Under the pieces are notes generated by a model, which saw only the letters and a program-made list of their open reading frames with translations, searched no databases and was not told the origin of the DNA. Made by a program: the position numbers and the translations under genes. Below are positions 6,001-6,875 of a DNA stretch of 6,875 nt, piece by piece. This stretch comes from Planctomycetaceae bacterium. GTDB lineage: Bacteria; Planctomycetota; Planctomycetia; Pirellulales; Pirellulaceae. The stretch lies in the NCBI GenBank assembly GCA_002708345.1, contig PANG01000039.1, positions 1 to 6,875 on the forward strand, given 5' to 3'. Numbering within the stretch: the first letter of the stretch is position 1; the number at the start of each line of letters is the position of its first letter.

Positions 6001-6875
6001 CCCAGGAAATGAGCATCCTGGGCCGTCGCGTTGACACCTGGCGAGTCCGCGTTGTAGGCCTCCGATTCGACCACGATTTCCACGTTCCGGTCGTGGCTGT
6101 ACTGGTCCAGCAGGACCGTGTTCCAGTCGCCCTCACCGGGTGGGCCCCCGGAGCTGAGATCCCATCCCATCAGGTCCATCGCCCGCTTGTCATTGCTGGA
6201 AACCTGGGCATCCGGCTCGTAACTGGGATCCATGATCCCCAGGTTCGTGCCACCAATCAGGTCATCATCTTTCCAGTGCGAGGGCTGGAAATTCTGGCCA
6301 TTGGAGAGCGGTATGTCACCGACCGTCAGACCGGCAATATTGATCCCTGTCGGATCATAGATGCCGCCATCGTAAAAGACCTGCTCCACGCCGGTCGTCA
6401 TCACTCGCTGGGCGTTGGTGAAATCATTGAACCCCTCGCCCGGTGCCAGGCGGAAAAGGTCCAGCGTGGTAAGACTTGGAGTGCCCTGTCCCACGGCGCT
6501 GATAAATCCCAAGGCATGACCGATCTCGTGCAGGGCCACCAGGTAAAGCTGGTCGGGATTCAGTTCCACGCCATTACGAAATGTGAGGTCCCCGTGCAGC
6601 GGACCGGGCCCAAACGCGGATGTCGGCTGGGTTGGAAAATCCGCTTCGACGTAGCCCAGGGCCAGGGCGTTGGCGCGGGTCATGCTAATCGTATTGGCAG
6701 CGGCTGCCGTGCTCACATCGAGCTGGTTACGGGTCGGAAGCTGCGTGACAATCTGCTCGTGAGCACCGGCATCATCGATCATCCGCTGCCGGACCTCGTT
6801 GAAATTCGCCGAGTGGGTCTGCGGCTGCGCCGTGCCAATGGTATTCCCTCCCAGGGCAGCAAAACGCACGTCCAG
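1..6875 (-). CDS. Giant multidomain surface or secreted metalloprotease-like protein, partial at both ends
   Basis: One minus-strand frame is open from base 6875 to base 3 (2291 codons), and the translation makes sense as protein throughout. The start and stop both lie outside, so the full protein exceeds 2291 residues. Domains in order: HEIGH zinc peptidase (residues 1-240), two PPC-like beta domains (264-657), propeller-like segment (658-926), repeat block (927-1350), second propeller-like segment (1351-1560), jelly-roll-like sandwich (1561-1689), second repeat block (1690-2255). The composition is acidic and rich in Gly, Asp, Thr and Val, with only four Cys and no transmembrane segment, which fits an exported protein. 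The domain mix resembles giant planctomycete surface proteins; this is recalled, not searched. The function is inferred: a surface-bound or secreted protease or adhesin. No signal peptide or sorting signal can be seen because both termini are missing. The reading frame is very secure; the biological role is uncertain. Confidence 0.95.
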   Translation of the reverse strand, partial: MDVRFAALGGNTIGTAQPQTHSANFNEVRQRMIDDAGAHEQIVTQLPTRNQLDVSTAAAANTISMTRANALALGYVEADFPTQPTSAFGPGPLHGDLTFRNGVELNPDQLYLVALHEIGHALGFISAVGQGTPSLTTLDLFRLAPGEGFNDFTNAQRVMTTGVEQVFYDGGIYDPTGINIAGLTVGDIPLSNGQNFQPSHWKDDDLIGGTNLGIMDPSYEPDAQVSSNDKRAMDLMGWDLSSGGPPGEGDWNTVLLDQYSHDRNVEIVVESEAYNADSPGVNATAQDAHFLGSLAPNEKSGDENLRLGFEVQGFLSNSSDRDVYSFDAEAGTEVWVDFDRTTYAMDPIVELLDANDLVLAASYSSLTEEAGTSSLFEHSSTPGTAFLTQKTPPFEGTDFWAINPRDAGYRLVLPGPVGTRSTYHLRVRSNTAPGDIHDVSAGLTSGAYQVQVRLREIDELPGSTIRYADISYASTGISVYGLPLHSPLAGETAENEGQNNDTRAQAQELGNLMAVDRSAISVAGNLRTANVLPDVDWYTFDVAIQAIQDTDAFTGWPVTFDLDYADGLGRPNTELSVFDEAGSLVFYSRDSNIAEDQPDPTVSDQTEDLTRGTIGTGDPYIGPVTLPAGRYFVAVSGAGGTPAQLTSNLALRLGPPDTVVEDPMDATGSLFDTESIIPWHLGDMGIFVAREKRTTFRGNDPTVPQASEIRVVDAFTGHEEIDVHSLDDQGNSVAGSAGSFLNFDIGDVAMRSDGVLFGYSSNEDVNHNPCNERDVDAGHFIQILDHETGRMDGSVADIGASGITTFQSNAAGDGVERSHPCDGNDVGWGFNINAMTFGGVEDNDLGIERLLVVGERGDKDRNTRGVDIKRNIVYEMDINTGGVLNINSEAQDQGPWTNAFSIGQIATGAQLTGVDATSETLDAGGLRIQTNLDINDGETLGIDDGFSVTTFEFDFGPQVLQQINQNTGNTIRDGDFFVLDNNAADPSIANENVFLFDTGLVIDIVDLGAGAQTVPDGSIVTIQDTATPSQTISFEFDKDDPAALTDPTAVRVGQYGNATSALGLADLLADAINAQGSLGVVADAVGTRITLVGEFTASLNAVAGSSIVIEGDRGANPIVQLGDGTQVTDGDTLTINPVGGTATVFELDSDGAFANNQVAFTATDTAEQIATSLLGAIVASGSGLTAKQGGTLVSINGLGLDDPGAMILMSANPEALVNRPATRLIQAEENFDADQIGVQVELDVTAATVGVTASSAFDRIGFLGAETGDFRGVGAPTWLDLQTAGGVGTPGNIAIGLLSGDLADEIAVKIADTINLTYQGTNSVSATSSGSTVDVINGELIVEAGSNLLAQGSGPGGDITGITTLPGQFFGVDFGQLFAVSDLGGLYTVEVDLEGDELGVDYPSLSSSFVTTSRADLNGIRFQGLTRGPSDVEGGIYRNLLFGMDVDGRIYAFDDEGVLQPIFNGGATSVDTGIDSPSGADIRGLAFTHLTRTLFHYTTPNHQEGADLRDELYGLPNCITTGARANQPTFKGEPICVFERWDDTDHGHIDPPPTFPLERTSMHFGEGFIVSANGATVLPRTYDYAGGAHGTTVSNEFSLRDYSSADRPILYFDYWLDAGGNDPARVFISDNDGDWQSLADLANTGGVWQQQRIGLEAYAGIEHLRLRFDMSTGGGMNLGAIFDTGSELRTNEGQFLRDGDFFQLDRGGFAIQIPAAGGADILDGEQLIFNDLTATNPNTFTLEFNKTGGTSGGTEPVAISDTDTAAEVATAVVNAIVDAHSLTATKLKLKAYRRGGDVVQVTATDNTTLLIQDAAGPTPSNIVELDDSQYFEFESGFTFVVPSASAIPSGGTFTVEDGVGTTEIFEFIRAGETASGANLPVLISDQDAPADVVQFMQTTIENNLAITGHQHGERLQLEIGFDGSGAVNVSHTLPSPQHDGFLVGEIGSSLGRNFLVQMPALGVLIPDGETLAFSHPDPDGTPASGDEPTTFTLEFRRAGAPSAGNVLVTITDTMTQIALADAVEAAITNDTSPAKTTLGLDDIEVLAGGQIQIDATIYGTLATASAGSEITVTSSGPAGPGAVTQVYVHEDMSREDVADELNRLLEPNYYSPTIIAVTGMELDDGETFSLSDGVNPVVTFEFDSGFVIELPANGATEIVDGETLSFSDGTDTLTLEFDKGTGVAAGNVAVDIVDGDPLILVANKIVNAINNDNSAAKLALGLDANVLSGGNVQVYAINGTMLTISAGSLIAEVDDDGNTVPDNNPNVDPANIVVRFLPSTFFAASDTATAI
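111..524 (-). repeat. DGET/FEFD repeat, block 2 unit 4 (best-preserved copy)
   Basis: Residues 2118-2255. It has the fullest form: a lead-in TGMELDDGETFSLSDGVNPV (2118-2137), FEFDSGFVIELPANGATEIV (2140-2159), DGETLSFSDGTDTLTLEFDK (2160-2179), GNVAVDIVDGD (2186-2196), the helix LVANKIVNAINND (2200-2212), and GLDANVLSGGNVQVYAINGT (2221-2240) followed by LTISAGS. Within it the phrase 'DGETxSxSDGxxxxxxxEFD' occurs twice, so the unit itself seems to contain an internal hairpin duplication. Asp/Asn-rich sequence follows to the window edge (DDDGNTVPDNNPNVDP, 2254-2269), which might bind calcium; that is only a suggestion. Confidence 0.75.
651..1049 (-). repeat. DGET/FEFD repeat, block 2 unit 3
   Basis: Residues 1943-2075. 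The unit reads GRNFLVQMPALGVLIPDGET (1951-1970), LAFSHPDPDG, TTFTLEFRRAGAPSAGNVLV (1989-2008), the helix TMTQIALADAVEAAIT (2013-2028), then LGLDDIEVLAGGQIQIDATI (2038-2057) and YGTLATASAGSEITVTSSG. The tail 'LGLD..VLAGG.[IV]Q[IV].A..[YN]GT....SAGS' is closely echoed by the next unit, so units 3 and 4 look like the most recent duplication. Confidence 0.75.
1080..1394 (-). repeat. DGET/FEFD repeat, block 2 unit 2 (diverged)
   Basis: Residues 1828-1932. It aligns by eye as SQYFEFESGFTFVVPSASA (1828-1846), GGTFTVEDGVGTTEIFEFIR (1850-1869), then the helix APADVVQFMQTTIENN (1888-1903) and the strands LQLEIGFDGSGAVNVS (1915-1930). DGET is replaced by SGGTF, and the helix has QF and TT where other copies have small residues, so this is the most diverged unit of block 2. 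Confidence 0.6.
1431..1808 (-). repeat. DGET/FEFD repeat, block 2 unit 1
   Basis: Residues 1690-1815. The unit reads RDGDFFQLDRGGFAIQIPAA (1697-1716), DGEQLIFND (1723-1731), NTFTLEFNKTGGTSGG (1738-1753), VAISDTDTAAEVATAVVNAI (1757-1776) with the helix at its end, then SLTATKLKLKAYRRGGDVVQ (1781-1800) and VTATDN. The opening RDGDFF is shared with the start of block 1 (residues 972-977). The positively charged KLKLKAYRR run is unusual in this very acidic protein. Confidence 0.7.
1809..2195 (-). other. Jelly-roll-like beta-sandwich domain (MAM/concanavalin-like pattern)
   Basis: Residues 1561-1689. It begins SMHFGEGF (1561-1568). Then come RTYDYAGGAHGTTVSNEFSL (1580-1599), DRPILYFDYWLDAGGNDPAR (1606-1625), VFISDNDGDWQSLAD (1626-1640), VWQQQRIGLEAYAGIEHL (1647-1664) and RLRFDMSTGG (1665-1674). 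The order of small-residue-rich strand, 'S.EFSL..Y', 'L.F.YWLD....D.ARVFIS.' and 'L..YAG...LRLRFD' matches beta-sandwich modules of secreted proteins that often bind carbohydrate or serve as spacers (MAM-like, or the C-terminal domains of immune inhibitor A-like peptidases). No ligand-binding residues can be named with confidence. It sits immediately before the second repeat block. Confidence 0.55.
2196..2825 (-). other. Propeller-like beta region, second part, with Cys pair 1518/1536
   Basis: Residues 1351-1560. Visible phrases are GQFFGVDFGQLFAVSDLGG (1367-1385), LYTVEVDLEGDELG (1386-1399), NLLFGMDVDGRIYAFDDEG (1439-1457) and ADIRGLAFTHLTRTLFHYTT (1480-1499). 'L-F-x-[MV]-D-x-x-G-x-[IL]-Y-x-[FV]-D' is a common propeller-blade pattern. 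Cys1518 (LPNCIT) and Cys1536 (EPICVFE) are 18 residues apart and are the only cysteines in this part. It ends in an Asp/His/Pro-rich linker, WDDTDHGHIDPPPTFPLE (1541-1558), encoded over a run of nine C (nine G on the plus strand). It may belong to the same propeller as residues 658-926, with repeats inserted between the halves; that is an inference. Confidence 0.45.
2826..4097 (-). repeat. DGET/FEFD repeat block 1 (protein-level repeats, diverged)
   Basis: Residues 927-1350. It opens with a lead-in INDGETLGIDDGFSVTTFEF (934-953). A unit follows at 992-1112: VFLFDTGLVIDIV, DGSIVTI, TISFEFDKDD, then the helix-like ALGLADLLADAINAQG, then VVADAVGTRITLVG. A shorter unit at 1117-1200 has DGDTLTINP, ATVFELDSDG, DTAEQIATSLLGAIVAS, LTAKQGGTLVSING. 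A degenerate tail at 1221-1350 keeps only the helix DLADEIAVKIADTIN and following strands. Each unit reads as beta-hairpin, amphipathic helix, beta strands. The DNA of the copies is well diverged, so these are old duplications and not an assembly artefact. The block separates two propeller-like segments. Confidence 0.7.
4098..4904 (-). other. Propeller-like beta region, first part, with Cys pair 770/821
   Basis: Residues 658-926. Blade-like phrases recur: SEIRVVDAFTGHEEIDV (707-723), GDVAMRSDGVLFGYS (746-760), HFIQILDHETGRMDG (779-793), GIERLLVVGERG (846-857) and RNIVYEMDINTGGVLN (870-885). The pattern 'strand, D-x-x-T-G, strand' is typical of beta-propeller blades in which a record is tied to an aspartate/TG turn. 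Cys770 (NPCNERD) and Cys821 (HPCDGND) lie 51 residues apart and may form a disulfide. The region stops where the DGET repeats start at residue 927 and similar sequence resumes at residue 1351. The fold call is by pattern only. Confidence 0.45.
4905..5408 (-). other. PPC-like beta domain 2
   Basis: Residues 490-657. It begins with ETAENEGQNNDTRAQAQELG (491-510), the usual lead-in 'E.N.....A..LG' of PPC domains. Then come ISVAGNL (520-526), DVDWYTFDV (534-542), the strand WPVTFDLDYADG (556-567), TELSVFDEAGSLVFYSRD (573-590) and the closing LPAGRYFVAVSG (626-637). This is a clearer match to the PPC/DVUA0089-like pattern than domain 1. In family terms the domain is non-catalytic and mediates contact or stability in secreted proteins. 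The specific role here is unknown. Confidence 0.65.
5409..6086 (-). other. PPC-like beta domain 1 with planctomycete-type YADI...GLPLHSPL segment
   Basis: Residues 264-489. The stretch DRDVYSFDAEAGTEVWVDF (320-338), then IVELLDANDLVLA (348-360) and STYHLRVRS (421-429), follows the pattern of pre-peptidase C-terminal domains: D-x-D-x-[YF]-x-F, a turn with G, a hydrophobic strand, and L-x-D-x-x-G/N. These domains often sit beside secreted peptidases as accessory beta-sandwiches. The domain continues into GAYQVQVRLREIDELPGS (446-463), YADISYASTGISVYGLP (467-483) and HSPLAGE (485-491). I associate this segment with large planctomycete surface proteins, but from memory only. It follows the peptidase domain directly, as expected of an accessory domain. 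Confidence 0.6.
6156..6875 (-). other. Zinc-metallopeptidase domain (HEIGH...SHW...GIMDP), N-terminus cut by window edge
   Basis: Residues 1-240 of the visible protein. The zinc site is HEIGHALGF at residues 116-124: H116 and H120 are ligands and E117 is the general base. The position that carries the third His or Asp in classical metzincins (HExxHxxGxxH/D) is Ser126 here. A candidate third ligand is H200 in PSHWKDD, followed by GIMDP (Met215), which looks like the Met-turn. This spaced His plus Met-turn is the layout of leishmanolysin-type (M8) peptidases and of bacterial HExxHxLGF metalloproteases; I recall an NCBIfam entry of this kind, NF038122, but could not check it. The domain closes with an RAMDLMGWDL segment (231-240), typical of the end of such domains. 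Upstream, SMTRANALALGY (64-75) and LHGDLTFRNG (93-102) fit the N-terminal subdomain. All catalytic residues seem present, so activity is plausible. The substrate is unknown. Confidence 0.8.

Noticed and set aside
6498..6530. Classical metzincin signature HExxHxxGxxH
   Set aside because: HEIGHALGFIS has Ser where the third His (or Asp) should be, so a standard M10 matrixin/serralysin call is not supported; a displaced ligand (His200) is proposed instead.
1..6875. CRISPR array, tRNA, rRNA, insertion sequence, terminator or promoter
   Set aside because: No regularly spaced identical repeats, RNA-like folds or transposase reading were noticed, and the whole window is coding, so short promoter-like or hairpin-like matches are not credible. 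The repeats are at protein level and diverged in DNA.

Overview
The window is the interior of one very large protein-coding gene on the minus strand. Read from position 6875 down to position 1, a single frame stays open for 2291 consecutive codons with no stop and no frameshift, and it runs off both ends. The start codon, signal peptide, promoter and upstream neighbours lie beyond 6875. The stop codon and C-terminal anchor or sorting signal lie beyond position 1. No intergenic DNA, RNA gene, mobile element or CRISPR array is visible. The many shorter open frames on the plus strand and in the other minus frames are shadows of this gene.

The encoded protein looks like a secreted or cell-surface multidomain giant of the kind common in Planctomycetes (Pirellulales-like). 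That assignment rests on recalled family resemblance, the moderately GC-rich coding style and the domain mix, not on a database search. Residue numbers below count from the first codon in the window. In order: (1) residues 1-240 (6875-6156), a zinc-metallopeptidase domain with HEIGHALGF, a distant SHW histidine and a GIMDP Met-turn-like motif, resembling a leishmanolysin-type layout; (2) residues 264-489 and 490-657 (6086-4905), two pre-peptidase C-terminal (PPC)-like beta domains, the first ending in a YADISYAS...GLPLHSPLAG segment; (3) residues 658-926 (4904-4098), a propeller-like segment; (4) residues 927-1350 (4097-2826), a first block of diverged DGET/FEFD repeats with a degenerate tail; (5) residues 1351-1560 (2825-2196), a second propeller-like segment; (6) residues 1561-1689 (2195-1809), a jelly-roll-like beta-sandwich; (7) residues 1690-2255 (1808-111), a second block of four DGET/FEFD repeats; (8) a short Asp/Asn-rich stretch up to the window edge.

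The most interesting points are the repeat family, whose unit (beta-hairpin, amphipathic helix, beta strands) recalls flagellin/hook IN-type modules; its apparent insertion between two propeller-like halves; the only four cysteines in 2291 residues falling as one pair in each half; and the non-canonical third zinc ligand of the peptidase domain. A plausible overall role is an exported surface or matrix protein carrying a protease head and a long adhesive or structural stalk. That role is an inference.
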